DNA of 64,000 nucleotides from Ianthella basta (GCA_964019415.1 OZ025882.1:754501-818500), one strand, 5' to 3'. Numbered from the stretch's first letter, positions 51,001 through 64,000 are shown. The notes: generated by a model from the letters alone, not told the origin. Translations and numbers: made by a program.

Positions 51001-52471
51001 CCATGCATTTGCTACAGCAATGGTACACACACATGCATGAGTGACTCCAGGTTTATGGTCATGCTCACGTTGAGGTACGGTCTCGGATTCATTATTGGCT
51101 TCAGTACTCAATTCTCCATTGGCTGTTCTCTCAACATGCACACCTTCACTGTGCCTGAGTTCATTTGGTGCTGAGCACACTGTGTCATACATGTGGGCAC
51201 CTGCATGTATAAATGTACACAGTACAGCACATCAATAATATATGTAGGACCTGCATGGAATTGTAGCCAAGCACACCTTCCAGTGGTGTTTGATGCTTCG
51301 TTCGCAGCCTGCAAGCTATAATGATAGCTACTGTGACCACTGCTGTCACTGTAAGGACAGTGACAATCACCACCACCACTCCAGCCACCCATCCAGCCAT
51401 GACTGGTGGAGGGGTGGAGCCTGAGGAGGGGCCTGTATTCACTGGCCCACAATTCACTGCAGATAGAAGCAGTAACTGTTACATATTATATTTCACTACA
51501 GTACCACGTGTACCTGCCTGCATACCTTCAACACTAACAATGGGAGAAGCACTGACTCTGTTGCTGCCTGTAGTGCTGAGTTCTGTTGCAAAGCTGTTGT
51601 AGGTGTAGCATGTATGTGTGTTCCCTGCTGTACTGGTGGAAGCTATCTGAAAGTAAAAGCCTGACTGATCTGGTCCAGGAGTGAAGCCCAGAACATCACC
51701 AGATGAGAAAGGGATGGGCTCATCCACTGTCACTGATGCAGTCACTGGTGTGTTGTATGTAACTGAAAGAGTTGCTGTAAAGTTGGCTGCAATGCTGAGC
51801 CTATCTCCTCCTGATGGTCTCCACACCTGCAGTATGTTGATGCAGCCTTGTACTGTACCTGTGTAATTACTTGGTGGTACACCTGGTTCACCACCACTAC
51901 AAGTCCCAGCAAGATGAAATGCTGTAATGCGTCCACTGTCATTGAACTGAAGGGATGGAATGAGGACTTGACTATGCCTAATAAACACGACTGGGTCTGT
52001 TACTTCTCGGACCCCAGACGTACAACCTCCTCCTGTAATAAGTAAGAGACTTCAGTGCATCAAAATGAAAGGGGGCAAGTGTCCGGGCTTGAGTCCCCAC
52101 TCTGAAGCTCAGCCCCATGCAGAATTGTAATGAAATTGATACTGTGGATCATGGACACACTTTTATAGGAGCTGCGTCCACCCTTGAAATATACGTACCG
52201 TCCCGTAACGAAGCCGCGACGCGTATCGATGCTGTCGGCAACTCCAAGGCAATGTTCTGAATGGCAGTTCCTCACAGTACGTAGTTGTTAGTGCAGTAGG
52301 CATCCTTGCTCAACTTTGTTTCCAACTTTCCTCCCCTTCCCTCGCAGTATAGAATCACATGGACAAACCAAACCACTCACCTTCATCTTCTTGTGCCACT
52401 ATTCCAAGGAACGTGCACCAGAAGCAGCAAAGGGAGAGGAGAACAACAGATCTTTCGCAAGTCGAACTCAT
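48002..52471 (-). CDS. Copy 11: intact receptor with predicted pseudokinase domain, 699 aa
   Basis: Exons: 52381-52471 (signal), 51526-52032 (ectodomain), 51277-51456 (TM), 51069-51200 (MYDTV), 50884-50954 (TYCSIV), 50019-50060 (PIYGVV), 49483-49827 (N-lobe, GTGQFGEV), 49300-49364 (hinge), 48919-49096 (HRD), 48561-48770 (activation segment), 48293-48378, 48002-48194 (tail). The sum is 2100 bases, in frame. HRD at about 520-522 and the ATP lysine (VTAK, about 419) remain, but DFG is GFG (540-542). The small exon used upstream of the N-lobe in copies 1, 7 and 13 has lost its donor; skipping it keeps frame. The HRD exon uses an acceptor further upstream than its relatives after a local deletion. 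Intactness suggests a signalling-dead but expressed receptor (inference). Confidence 0.78.
50380..50778. mobile_element. TIR element carrying a RecQ-helicase-like fragment
   Basis: Terminal inverted repeats of about 83 bp (CCCAGCCCACTTC...GCCATTTTGACAAAGG and its complement) with a handful of mismatches, next to TA at both ends. Total about 399 bp. The + strand interior encodes LTEKQREVIIHFVNCKYVFV, which resembles the segment just before the Walker A motif in RecQ-family helicases (Q..vi..fv.G.DvFvs). Walker A itself is absent. Compared with copies 9 and 13, about 180 bp of host intron is missing beside the insertion. Confidence 0.6.
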
Positions 52472-52615
52472 ATCAAGTTCCTTTCCTAATCCGATCGCAA
52501 TGGACGCACCAGACACGCAGGAAGTTGAGACAAGACGACAGTGACTTCCGGGAGGTCCCGCGCGTACAGTTGTGAGAAAATGACATTTATATATGGCATG
52601 GCATTTGCATGTCCA
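52472..52615 (-). promoter_or_regulatory. Putative promoter of copy 11
   Basis: ACTTCCGG at 52544-52551 and ATTTGCAT at 52603-52610, spaced as in copy 1. Function inferred. Confidence 0.4.
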
Positions 52616-52813
52616 GCCAAAGTGGAAGACAGTGCATAGATTAAGAGATCTTGAAGTAATTCATAACCAAAATTAAAGATGACCACCATCATGCTTAGCT
52701 ACCCAGGACACAGCTAAGCATGATGGTATATATGTTGTGTACAGTGGGAGGACCTCCTCAAACTATGCATGCTATTTGTGCAGTTTAATTGCACCGTTAG
52801 GTACTTTGTGTTG

Positions 52814-53618
52814 CAGGGGATGCCGTGTTCCCTGGTGATATTCACTGGGGCACCAGATGCCCAATGTTTGCAGAGGATGCCGTATTCCCGGGTGACGCTC
52901 ACTGGAGTACCAGATGCCCAAGGTTTGCAAGGGATGCCGTATTCCCCGGTGAAGTTCACTGGGGCACAGATGCCCAATGTTTGCAAGGGATGCCGTATTC
53001 CCCAGTGAAGTTCACTGGGGCACCAGATGCTCAATGTTTGCAGGGGATGCCGTATTCCCCAGTGATGTTCACTGGGGCACCAGATGCCCGATATTTGCAG
53101 GGGATACTATATTCCCCGGTGACGTTCACTGGGGCACAGATGCCCAATGTTTGCAGGGGATGTTGTATTCCCCAGTGAAGTTCACTGGGGCACAGATGCC
53201 CAATGTTTGCAGGGAATGCCGTATTCCCCGATGAAGTTCACTGGGGCACCAGATGCCCAATGTTTGTAGGGGATGCCGTATTCCCTGTTGAAGTTCACTG
53301 GGGCACAGATGTCCAATGTTTGCAGGGAATGCCGTATTCCCCGATGAAGTTCACTGGGGCACCAGATGCCCAATGTTTGTAGGGGATGCCGTATTCCCTG
53401 TTGAAGTTCACTGGGGCACAGATGTCCAATGTTTGCAGGGAATGCCGTATTCCCCGATGAAGTTCACTGGGGCACCAGATGCCCAATGTTTGTAGGGGAT
53501 GCCGTATTCCCTGTTGAAGTTCACTGGGGCACAGATGTCCAATGTTTGCAGGGGATGCCGTAATTCCCAGTGACGTTCAATGGGGCACCAGATGACCAAT
53601 TTTTGTGGGGATCCAGAT
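52814..53618. repeat. 57-bp minisatellite, about 14 units, with 113-bp dimer repeat
   Basis: Same family as the other three arrays. From about 53,195 to 53,530 a 57+56-bp dimer (one unit with GATGAAG, one with GTTGAAG) is repeated three times at exactly 113-bp spacing with almost no differences, a recent local expansion. Confidence 0.95.
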
Positions 53619-54020
53619 GCCATCACCCACAAACTATCCTGCCAGTTGGTATGCTGTGTACTATATACGTATACTCAAATCCTTAAAGTATAGTGTACCA
53701 TATCTGTAGTGAAGTGTACCGTTAAGTGCTTACTCTCTTACAAACTGTTCCCATAATGGTATGTTGTGTACTGCATGGTTGGAGTGAAGATCACACTGCA
53801 AAAGGGTGTGCTTACTGTGGCAACCAATTCACACCAATTTGGGTGTGATCGTCACCCCATTTTTAACAGTGATACAAGCAATAATGACTACCAAGTAAGT
53901 TAATGGTATTTACAGTGCAGTTTTAGTTGTGTTGGGCCATGTTGGGCAGCACTCATTCACTTGTGTACAACACTACTCTAGCTAAGAATTCACCCAGTTC
54001 ACACTTTACACAGTATGCTG

Positions 54021-54522
54021 ATACATGGTTTGCAGGTCTTGGTAGAGTGCAGTGCCCTCTTCAAGAGGTGCACCCAACTCTGCTGCACGGGGGATGAGTG
54101 ACCCATATAGTGTGTGGACAGAGCTGCTGCATGGTGTCTAATGGAGTGGCAGATGCTCACATGTATGTTGTTTTTAGTATAAGAAATTATGTGAGAAGCC
54201 ACTCTTCCATTACTGCATCCACACAATCACTTACAAAGTGCAATAATGGAGGATATATAGATAACCTGTACGTTTATACTTACTATGATTATAATTAAAT
54301 TTGGAGTTATCCTACAACTACACATCCACACAGGTGTATGAGTAATTTAGGTAGAAACCTTTTTCAGTCAAAAGCTGTGTGCATCTTGTTCTGGTGTGAC
54401 AATGGAGCAGTAAGTGTGGAAGCATGTCTTCCTTCGTCCAGGCAAGGAGAGACCCTTTACTGGTTTGTATGAGAGTGCAGTGAAGAGTACTGGCCTCTGG
54501 CCTCAAAGTGCGCTGTGGATTC
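54021..54522 (-). pseudogene. Fossil tail exon split by JM fragment (copy 12 unit)
   Basis: Fourth example of the tail/JM/tail chimera with the same junctions. The adjacent short open frame near 54.6-54.75 kb, equivalent to 19,837-19,968, carries a 5-base insertion and is not open. Confidence 0.78.
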
Positions 54523-55307
54523 CTACAACACAGTGGAACACAGAACAACGGACATGTGTGTATCTTACTTAATAAAATTAACAAAAGATATTATTACTAC
54601 TCGGGTTTCGTAGCACAATTGCCATGTATGGTTACTCCCATAAGGTCAAGCATGCAGCGCACTTCCTGTCTGAGACCATGCCCAGCCACTTCTGTGCATA
54701 TCATGTTGTAGCAAGATGTGCTGTGTGCTCCTCCTGTGCACCGCAAATATATATATAGCTAGCTATACTATAGCTATGTGGTTGTTAATCTTTGCATGCT
54801 GTGCATGGCTTAATTGTGTTCAACATCCAACCTGGCATTCGACCGCTTTGCTTTCATACACGATCAGTGCAAAGCAAAGAAAATGTACGTGTCTAATTCA
54901 TTCACACCCTGATCAGCTCATCAGCTGGATATTCATGAAGGAATCAAATAAATCATGCATGTATCCAGCACCATTAACCAGCCCATTGTATATGTAATGT
55001 GCATTAACAATCTCATGCAGCTTTCAATGTATATACAGTATATGACATACACCATCATGCAGCCCTAATATATTAACATGAAGCAGCAGACTTTCCTACC
55101 CAATACGATTGATGGTGTAATTACATGCATGAAAGATTAAATGATTAAATGTAATCACAGTTATCACTACATGGGGCTGCAGTAAAGAACAAACACATTC
55201 AGTGACTCATGTACAAAAGTGTCATTGTGACATCATGTGTGATTGAATTAACTGTACACTGCATTAAGGTGTCACATTCATTATACATTACATGCAGTTC
55301 ACATCCT

Positions 55308-58300
55308 CTAACCAGCCAATCTAATTTCACTATTACATGAAATTGTACGGATTGTCTCACCATCAGTGATTGCTGGCACAGCTGAGTAGCATGGGTTTGG
55401 CTCCATTGACACAACCTCTTCCACTGCAGTGTAAGAGGGGTTCTCCTGCATAACCACAACTGTACTTGCTTGAGGAGAAACACCTACATACAGCAAACAT
55501 AGATAGCATAATGAAATCTACACACTATGAGGTGCATGGCTGAGCGACTGTGCCCCCTGCCTTCTCCAGGTGATTCCCCTACAGTTGAGACACACATGCA
55601 AGTAGAGCCCAAATCTTACATTGCTTGCATGGTTACACATGCACTTATATAGCATGTGCACAGGAAGATTATTGCTTCTCATGAGCGCAATCAGCTGTGC
55701 TCTTTATGTACCAAATGCAGTCACAGTAAAGTTGCACATCATAAAGTGCCATTGTTATACTTGTCTGCCAACATCCATATATGTAGTTTACGCATTTTGC
55801 TGTTTGCAATATTATGCTTCACATAATGGTAATTTTAATTCATTAGTTAAATTTTGACAGAAACCTGGACTACGTACTACTGCATTACAGAATTCCACTA
55901 CCATGTAAGAGGCCCAGGGTTCTCCTGCATAACAATAACTGTACTTGCCTGAAGAGAAACACCTAAATGTACAGCAACATAATATGTATAGTCTAATGAA
56001 ATCTACACATCATGAGGTGCACGGCAGAGTGGCTGCCCCCCCCCCCCCCCCCCCAATGGTGGCTTGGTGTAACCATATATACAAAAGAGATATAATCATT
56101 GCAAGAAAGTGTTATAGCATTGGGCAGCCTTATAGCACCTACTGCATGCACACTATACATGGTACACACACATGCAATTTAAGAGTGACTCCAGGTTTAT
56201 GGTCATGCTCACTTCGAGGTATGGTCTCATAATCGGCTTCAGTACTCAATTCTCCATTGGCTGTTCTCTCAGAATGTACACCTTTGCTGTGCCTGAGTTC
56301 ATTTGGTGCTGAGCACACTGTGTCATACACATGGGCACCTGCATGTATAAATGTACACAGTACAGTTTATATACCAATATATGCAGGACCTGCATGGAAT
56401 TGTAGCCAAGCACACCTTCCAGTGGTATTTGATGCTTTGTTCGCAGCCTGCAAGCTATAATGACAGCTACTGTGACCACTGCTGTCACTGTAAGGACAGT
56501 GACAATCACCACCACCACTCCAGCCACCCATCCAGCCATGACTGGTGGAGGGGTGGAGCCTGAGGAGGGGCCTGTATTCACTGGCCCACAATTCACTGCA
56601 GAAAGAAGCAGTAACTGTTAGATATTGTATAGCACTACAGTACCATGTGTACCTGCCTGCATACCTTTAACACTAACAATGGGAGAAGCACTAACTCTGT
56701 TGCTGCCTGTAGTGCTGAGTTCTGTTGCAAACGTGTTGTAGGTGTAGTATGTATGTGTGTTCCCTGCTCTACTGGTGGAAGCTATCTCGAAGAAAAAGCC
56801 TGACTGATCTGGTCCAGGAGTGAAGCCCAGAACATCATCAGATGAGAAAGGGATGGGCTCATCCACTGTCACTGATGCAGTCACTGGTGTGTTGTATGTA
56901 ACTGAAAGAGTTGCTGTAAAGTTGGCTGCAATGTTGAACCTATTTCCTCCTGATGGTCTCCACACCTGCAGTATGTTGATGCAGCCTTGTACTGTACCTA
57001 TATAGTCACCTACTGGTACACCTGGTTCACCACCACCACAAGTCCCAGCAAGATGAAATGCTGTAATGTGTCCACTGTCATTGAACTGAAGTGATGGTAT
57101 GAAGACTTGTAGACTCTGATGAATGTACAGGGCTGGGTCTGTCACTGGTCCGAACGCAGACATGCAAAGACCTGTAATATGTGAGAGATATTCGTAGTTT
57201 GTATATACGTTTATACGTTATATACGTAGTTTATAGATACTGGAGGCCATCACTTGGAGGAAAGTGCGAGAGGAATGGAATCAAGAGATGGACACAAAAC
57301 CTAAGTTGGAGATGCTAAAGAGAATTGTAAAGTTGTAGTGGTCGGAGTGTGCGAGAGTGGTGAGAAGGGCAGACAGGAGGATGATGATGAAACTGAGGGG
57401 AGGCACGGCCGGGTTTTCAAACTGAGGTGGAATGATGGAGGGGGGGGGGGGGTGACCAGACAGGAGAGAGTGTGTAAGGAATGTGACAGTGGTGAAGTGG
57501 AAGATGTAGAACATTGGTTGATGGGTGTGAAGCTTGGAAATCCCAACGAGTAGTATTGGAGGCCTGGATGAGACGCCACAGTGACAAGAGCAGTACCCAG
57601 GATCCCACTGCTTCCCTGCTGTCTGCTGCACGTCACAACTATGAACTGTTATCTATCATTGTATATATGTGGCATGCAAGGTTTGGGTATAACACTGCTG
57701 CAGGTTCATGAGTATTCATTTGCCTGTTGCTGCGTGGGGCCAATCTGTGCCCTAGTGCCAATGGGCGTGGTGCACTTAATAATGATTGATTGACTGATTG
57801 ATATACGCACATAAACGAAACAACATGCAGCTACCATCCTGCAACATTGATAGCCAGTTAGCGATTTGACCCCATTATTATAAGTGAAAATAGTCTCATC
57901 TCCAATCAGCAAGGCGATGTTTCAAATAGCTGTTCCACACAGTAGTTGTTCGTTGTTCGTGCACTAGGCCGGCCTGCCTCCCATCCCCCCAGTAGCTATG
58001 TTGGTAGAAACACACGAATAGCTAGTTCAACCTCCTCACTTTCACTGACACAAAATTCTGTGCAATCAATTGTATCTTTAATTAGTTTTGAACTGTCACT
58101 CATATTTTTAATCCCAATTAATTTTTAATTAATTTGAATTGTTACTCAGACTTATTCTGATTCCTCTACCCCAATTACATTGTTCATTCTTTAATTATTT
58201 AATCATTTTGTTCATCATGTTCCATGCTTGTGTATTACACAATACTTTTTAACCCACTTACAGTTATTACAATCAATGGTACTGTATGCTTAGTATTGTA

Positions 58301-58619
58301 TCACTTAGTTTATGTTCACGTAATGTCTTTTTTCTCACAAATGTATAGGTCACCCATTTATACCAGCCTTGTGCTGAAGGGTCAACCTTTAATAATACAA
58401 TACAATACAATAGATCTTGCCCAAGAATACAATACAATAGAAGACACCAGTTGTGTCTTGCCCAAGAATTTCGTATCAGTGAATTATCAACGCAACTATG
58501 AGCCTCTACAGTATCATTGACTACTCACCTTCCTCTTCCTGCGTCCTCACTCGAAGGAACGTGCACCAGAAGCAGCAAAGGTAGTAGAACAAAACGGCCC
58601 TTTCGCAGGTCGAACTCAT
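55308..58619 (-). CDS. Copy 12: kinase-less receptor with NPxY tail, 359 aa; duplicate of copy 6
   Basis: Exons: 58529-58619 (signal peptide, MSSTCERAVLFYYLCCFW), 56665-57171 (ectodomain), 56416-56595 (TM), 56213-56338 (JM), and the NPxY exon from 55483 (donor before 55361; read-through stop at 55308). With read-through the CDS is 1080 bases, 359 aa, the same size as copy 6 and open throughout. The tail keeps ENPSYTA and PNPCYSA. A decayed second NPxY exon lies near 55.93 kb and a decayed remnant of the TYYESV exon near 55.57 kb. The LINE remnant in intron 1 is shared with copy 6. The promoter lacks the intact ETS-like site. Both frames surviving after duplication is mild evidence for function. 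Confidence 0.65.
57188..57801 (+). mobile_element. LINE 3' fragment in intron 1 of copy 12
   Basis: Near-identical to 22,415-23,028, at the same intron position and with the same frameshift in the C/H motif region. It was carried along by the segmental duplication. Ends in ATTGATTGACTGATTGAT. Confidence 0.7.
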
Positions 58620-59467
58620 CTCGAGCTCCGATCTCGTTCTGACCACAGTGGGATTTGTTTAGTGTGGCTTCTGGGGAAGCCCACTCGCAAAAACTATAAT
58701 AGTTACTGTGCAGGTCCTGACCTTAGACGTGTAACAAGCCACATCTATGGCAAGGTATTTAAAACAGGTCCGGTTCACGCTATCACGGAGTGTCTAGTAC
58801 AATAATCCCTTCCCCCTATACTACTCCCTAGTGCATTTGTAGCAAACCTGCCAAGACACACGCATTTCTACTACACCTGCAGCTCACACGCACACTAAAC
58901 TCAATCTCCAGCATGTGTACCTAGCTGGCTACTTCAATAGTACAACTAAGGAATCCATAAGAGCTACAAACTTGTACTGGAGGATGATTTAGTGCTGATA
59001 CCAGAGTTTCCTTCTGCTGGAGCACTACAGAAGACAGTCGACTTTCACTTTCACGTCGTTTTCTTATGATTTTAGCTGCTAAAATAATTTATTCGCCTTT
59101 CTTTTAGGCGGCCATTTTGATGAAGCATATGACGTCATACTACTTGCAAGCCTAAAACTGGAAGTCCCCTGCAATAATTCCAGATTATGCCCGTGTTATG
59201 ATCTCAAGGACTAAATTTTCTGCACTTAATTAACAATGTAGCTACACATCAACTTTCTTATTAAGCTTAACTCCCTTTAAGAAAATCCTAGACAAACCTT
59301 GGTAAGTTATGTAGCTACATCATTGGGTCAATCCTCCAGCCTTCGCAATAATGCAACTTGGCAGCTCTGTTTGTATGCATGTCTGGGTGCATCGTCACTA
59401 TGTAGCCATAAGTAGCTAGCTATATCCACCAAGGTTGATTGTGCTTAACTTGTGTGTGTGTGTGTGC

Positions 59468-59502
<35 letters not shown>

Positions 59503-59654
59503 GGTGCATCTGGGGCATGGATCAATGTCCTGCTCAACTTGGCCTTGGGTCATAGAATGGATGCCAATGTGGTGGCAACATCAGTTAGCCTTAAATGATT
59601 TTCATTAAGAGTGCATGAATTAATTCTGCTTAATCCACTTTCTTGTCATTAGTA
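58620..59654. other. Intergenic stretch between copies 12 and 13, with (GT)n
   Basis: Duplicate of 23,819-24,850, with a GT/GCGT microsatellite at 59,450-59,498. No gene seen. Confidence 0.6.
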
Positions 59655-62600
59655 CTAAATGTAGTATAGATAGGTTATCTGCAGGTCCTCGTACAACTTG
59701 TGTCCCGCCACCAGAGGTGCCCCAAGGATGTGGGCTGAAGGGGAAGGGGGAGAGGTGGACTTGTCCCAAAACAGCAAAAGGGGCTCAGGTTGATTCAGTG
59801 AGGAGCACAGGGTACTGGCAGCAGGTCTGTAGTGGGGGTCAGGGTGCCTGTGGGGGGGGGGAGGGATGAGGAACAAGATGCAGTGAGAGATGGTTGCTTA
59901 AGCAAAAAGTGCTGTCTCCCATCCCTTCCCCATCTCACCAGCAGTCCACCATGATGGCATACACTGCCCTTGGACAGCCAGGGGGAGGAGGCTGACAGTA
60001 GCGTTCCTCAAACAACTTAGCAACCTGCACAGAAGTACAATTACCAATGCTTCATATATCCAAAGACAAGTGTGTATTGAAGATACTCCAGAATGACCAG
60101 CAGCTATGTACACATGCAATTAGTCATAAATGGCATGCCAATTATAATGGAATTCATTAATGCAACTCATATACAATATACTAATTTATACATGTTTGAC
60201 AATGTACTAACTTGTCGAGGATGTGTGCCACCAAATGGCTGGTGTCCCAGTGACCATATCTCATACATCAGCATCCCATAGCTCCATACATCACTGCTGG
60301 TGCTGTATTTCTTGTTGAACAACACCTCAGGAGCCGTCCACTTGATATGGAGCCTCCTGCCTGCTTTTACTGTGTAGTAGTCCTCCTCACTGAGGTCTCG
60401 AGTCATTCCAAAGCCAGACAACTTATATATAGTGACAATGGACAATTCAGTAGATAGACATGTGTCATGCAGTATTCTTGTTACTTCAGGTACTCCATAC
60501 ACTATGTATTGCGATAACAAACATCTTCCCACTCTTCCCCACTGCATTCATCTTTACCTTACAATTGAGTTCCTGGTCCAACAAGATGTTCCTTGCAGCA
60601 ATGTCTCTGTGGACAAAGGACTTACCAGCCAGATATGACAGACCCTCAGCCACCTGGCGACAGAACTTGAGCAGTGTGGTGGGGAGGGCTGGGTGAGTAG
60701 CACTGGATTGGTGAACCCTGTCATATGCATCAATGCAGGAACACACTTCAGCACTGACTCACTGTTAGTGATAAACATAGCCCCCCCCCCCCCTCCCAAC
60801 ACACAGACAATGCACACAGCATACACAATACAGCTAAACCGTGCATCTCCAGGTAGTGTGTACTAAAATGTACACTTTGCCACCTCAACAATAGCAGCAT
60901 GCATCACTTAAGCAGGACCACAGAGCAAGCATTGAATGAACGTAGCCTAAGCCAAACATACTGTTGTCTCAGGTCAAGCAAGTGGCTACTCAGATCTCCA
61001 CTTAGACGTTCCATCACCATCACACTCTGCACAGTTTATGAGAATTGTGGTGAATAACAATCCAAATGCAAACAAGCCTCAGAACATTAGATATGGATAG
61101 CAGTGTACAATTACAACTAGTTGAAAACCTACCGGCTCACTCACAGTGACCACTCCCACCAGACGAACAATGTGTCTGTGTCTGAACTGTCCCAAGATGG
61201 CTGCCTCCTGTAGCAGCTTCACCCTCTCTTCCTGAGGAGCTCCCTTCTTCACCAACTTCGCTGCCACATCCACAGGGCCATAAGGAGTCTGCAGTTCTCC
61301 TTTGTACACCACACCAAACTGTCCTGCCCCCAGCCGGGATGACATGGTCACACCAGAGGGCTGGATCTCCTGGTACTTGTACTGAGACATTTGTGAGTAG
61401 ATGTCCTCCTCTGTAGAGTGTGGTTCCCAGTATGTGTCCACTTCAGTTGATATTATTTCATACAAAGCAACAGAAGTGGCATTGACCTTCAGGGAGGAGG
61501 TGAAAAGTTTCATTCAATGTATGTTGTACACCAAACGGTAGAGTACCACATCTTCACTCACAGAGCTGTTAGTCACAGAGGGTGTGTGGTATTCTGCCCC
61601 TACACCTAGCCTCCTCCTTTCCGCCTGCAACAGTAAGTGTGAAACAATGCGCTAAACATTCACACTGTGTGTTTCATGTACCATTCACTTTCATGATCAG
61701 CTGTAATGCACTGTGCTCACCTCAGATGGAACCACACCATATATGGGCAGCTCTGCAGGTACCTTCTAATTGAGTTATAACGCAAAGGAGGAAACTCGAT
61801 AAAAGGTGGATACAACACAAATGTTTATACATCATGATAGTGCACATATATACATATAATACAGTGCATGGTTTCATGATAATCTGATTGCACATTGCAA
61901 AATGTGCACCATAATGAGTAGTCAATTCCATGAATTCATTATGGCACCTTCTGCTGTAAACATGCTAATGGTATTTAGTAGTTGTCTAAACTTTGGGTCA
62001 TTTGCAGCTGTTCGAAAATTCTTTCATTAAAGTACACAATGTAACTACAGGAAACAAGTACATATCCGCAAGTACAATTTGTACAAGAGACAGCTGTAAG
62101 TGACCCATATATAGTGTGTGGACAGAGCTGCTGCATGGTGTCTAATGGAGTGGCAGATGCTCACATGTATGTTGTAGTTAGTATAAGAAATCATGTGAGA
62201 AGCCACTCTTCCAATACTGCATCTACACGATCACTTACAAAGTGCAATAATAGAGGATATATAAATAACCTGTACGTTTATACTTACTATGATTATAATA
62301 TATTTGGAGTTATCCTACAACTACACATCCACACAGCTGTATGAATAATTTAGGTAGAAACCTTTTTCAGTTGAAAATTGCGTACATCTTGTTCTGGTGT
62401 GACAATGTAGCAGTAATTGCCAGTCCCACCATCTGTGAGTGGTACACAATGCCAATTGGAGCGAGACATCCAATACTCCCATGCACTTGTTACAGCAATG
62501 GTACACACGCACACATGCATGAGTGACTCCATGCAGGTTTATGGTCATGCTCATGTTGAACTAGGGTCTCAGATTTATTATTGGCTTCAGTACTCAATTC

Positions 62601-63515
62601 TCCATTGGCTGTTCTCTCAAAATGCACACCTTCGCTGTGCCTGAGTTCATTTGGTGCTGAGCACACTGTGTCATACATGTGGGCACCTGCATGTATAAAT
62701 GTACACAGTACAGCATATATACCAATATATGTAGGACCTGCATGGAATTGTAGCCAAGCACACCTTCCAGTGGTGTTTGATGCTTCGTTCGCAGCCTGCA
62801 AGCTATAATGACAGCTACTGTGACCACTGCTGTCACTGTAAGGACAGTGACAATCACCACCACCACTCCAGCCACCCATCCAGCCATGACTGGTGGAGGG
62901 GTGGAGCCTGAGGAGGGGCCTGTATTCACTGGCCCACAATTCACTGCATGCAGAAAGGAGTAACTGTTAGTATTGCACTACAGTACCATGTGTACCTGCC
63001 TGCATACCTTCAACACTAACAATGGGAGAAGCACTTATAACCTTGTTAGGGTTTACTGTCAGTTCTGGTGAATAGCTCCCATAGGTGTAGTATGTGTGTG
63101 TATTCCCTGATGTACTGGTGGAAGCTATCAGAAAGAAAAAGCCTGGGTCTGGTCCAGGAGTGAAGCCCAAAACATCACCAGATGAGAAAGGGATGGGCTC
63201 ATCCACTGTCACTGATGCATGCAGTCACTGGTGTGTTGTATGTAACTGAAAGAGTTGCTGTAAAGTTGGCTGCAATGCTGAACCTAGCCCCTCCTGATGG
63301 TCTCCACACCTGCAGTATGTTGATGCAGCCTTGTACTGTACCTGTGTAATTACCTGATGGTACACCTGGTTCACCACCACCACAAGTCCCAGCAAGATGA
63401 AATGTTGTTATGTGTCCGCTGTCATTGAACTGAAGTGATGGGATGAGGACTTGCAGACCCTGAGGAATGTACTGGAGTGGGTCTGTCACTGGTCCGAACG
63501 CAGACATGCAAAGTC
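59655..63515 (-). pseudogene. Copy 13: GFG receptor kinase copy with a frameshifted ectodomain
   Basis: Exons: 63008-63515 (ectodomain), 62764-62943 (TM), nominal 62555-62686 (JM), 62362-62432 (JM, NYCYIV), 61721-61765 (PIYGVV), 61562-61624, 61145-61486 (N-lobe), 60962-61026 (hinge), 60558-60702 (HRD), 60212-60421 (SGFGM, APE), 59939-60024, 59655-59847 (tail). All kinase exons are open. The ectodomain exon has a 4-base TGCA duplication (near 63,220), which breaks the frame, and the JM donor at 62,554 is AT instead of GT. No signal exon appears before the window ends. The ectodomain end (SPELTVNPN) resembles the extra segment in copy 10. Probably a recent pseudogene of the copy 7 type. Confidence 0.7.
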
Positions 63516-63544
63516 CTGTAATGTGTAAGAGATATATGTAGCTA

Positions 63545-64000
63545 TATCAATCAATCAATCAATCATCATTATTAGAGTGCACCGCACCAAATGGTGCTAG
63601 GACACAATAGGTCCAACGCAGCACTAGAACACAAGAATAGCTACAAGGGATAATTCAACAGGAGAAATAAGAACAGAGTTGGGAACGTGGACAAAAAAGC
63701 ATGTGCTTACACACCAAAACGGGCACACCACAAAGAGGTAAGATGCTTTAGAATCCTAGGGTCAGTGCATGCTAGAGACAGTATAATAGCAGTCTGTTCA
63801 CTATGACTCTGCTCTTTAAATCTGTCCCAACGGTCAGCTTCTGGCTATATATATACCCACAACATTGTGAACTAGCTAGTTGGCATCAAATAACATACAA
63901 GATAAGACTCGACTGTAGAATACTCCTGTAAAAGGCCTATGTGGCTAGTTACTAGATGTCCCATAATCATGCACTTGCATATCATAGCATACCATATTAC
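63545..64000 (-). mobile_element. LINE 3' end, minus strand, and unassigned sequence
   Basis: The reverse complement of 63,545-63,620 ends in (TGAT)n preceded by TGTCCTAGCACCATTTGGTG, resembling the 3' ends at 22,415-23,028 and 33,290-33,437. The remaining sequence to the window edge may be LINE 3' UTR; no protein motif was recognised. The insertion is in the same intron as the LINEs of copies 6 and 12 but in the other orientation, so it is an independent event. Confidence 0.5.

Overview
The window is eukaryotic genomic DNA from an early-branching metazoan, most likely a sponge (demosponge). This is inferred from intron-split receptor tyrosine kinase genes in a dense lineage-specific tandem array, about 40-45% GC, many (CA)n/(GT)n tracts and LINE/MITE debris. 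No species assignment is possible from sequence alone.

Every recognisable gene belongs to one receptor family, on the minus strand, so 5' ends lie at high coordinates. I numbered 13 copies from left to right. The ancestral layout, seen whole in copy 10 (40,179-46,676; 13 exons, 711 aa, every splice phase matching), is: signal-peptide exon, one large ectodomain exon, TM exon, several small tyrosine-bearing juxtamembrane (JM) exons, N-lobe, hinge, HRD exon, DFG/APE exon, C-lobe end, tail exon. Signal, ectodomain, TM and most JM exons are joined by phase-1 introns. The late JM and most kinase exons are joined by phase-0 introns.

The copies fall into classes. Copy 10 is the only one with an intact DFG motif. 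Copies 1, 7, 9, 11 and 13 carry kinase domains in which the DFG aspartate is glycine. Of these, 11 is fully open (699 aa) and 1 is open up to the window edge, while 7, 9 and 13 carry clear lesions. Copies 3 and 5 are intact three-exon genes for 273-aa receptors that stop about 20 residues after the membrane, looking like decoys. Copies 6 and 12 are intact kinase-less receptors (359 aa if the last donor is read through) with two NPxY motifs. Copies 2 and 4 have the same cytoplasmic plan but a truncated ectodomain. Copy 8 is a signal peptide plus ectodomain only.

The array grew by nested duplication. Copies 2-3 and 4-5 are a tandem pair about 7.65 kb apart. The block 18.5-27.6 kb recurs at 52.7-62.4 kb with a shared LINE insertion. 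Kinase-less copies share a fossil tail exon interrupted by a JM fragment, followed by a 57-bp minisatellite. Other elements are a terminal-inverted-repeat element holding a RecQ-helicase-like fragment, a hAT-like element, foldback elements and LINE 3' ends. No RNA genes, CRISPR arrays or other protein-coding genes were recognised.
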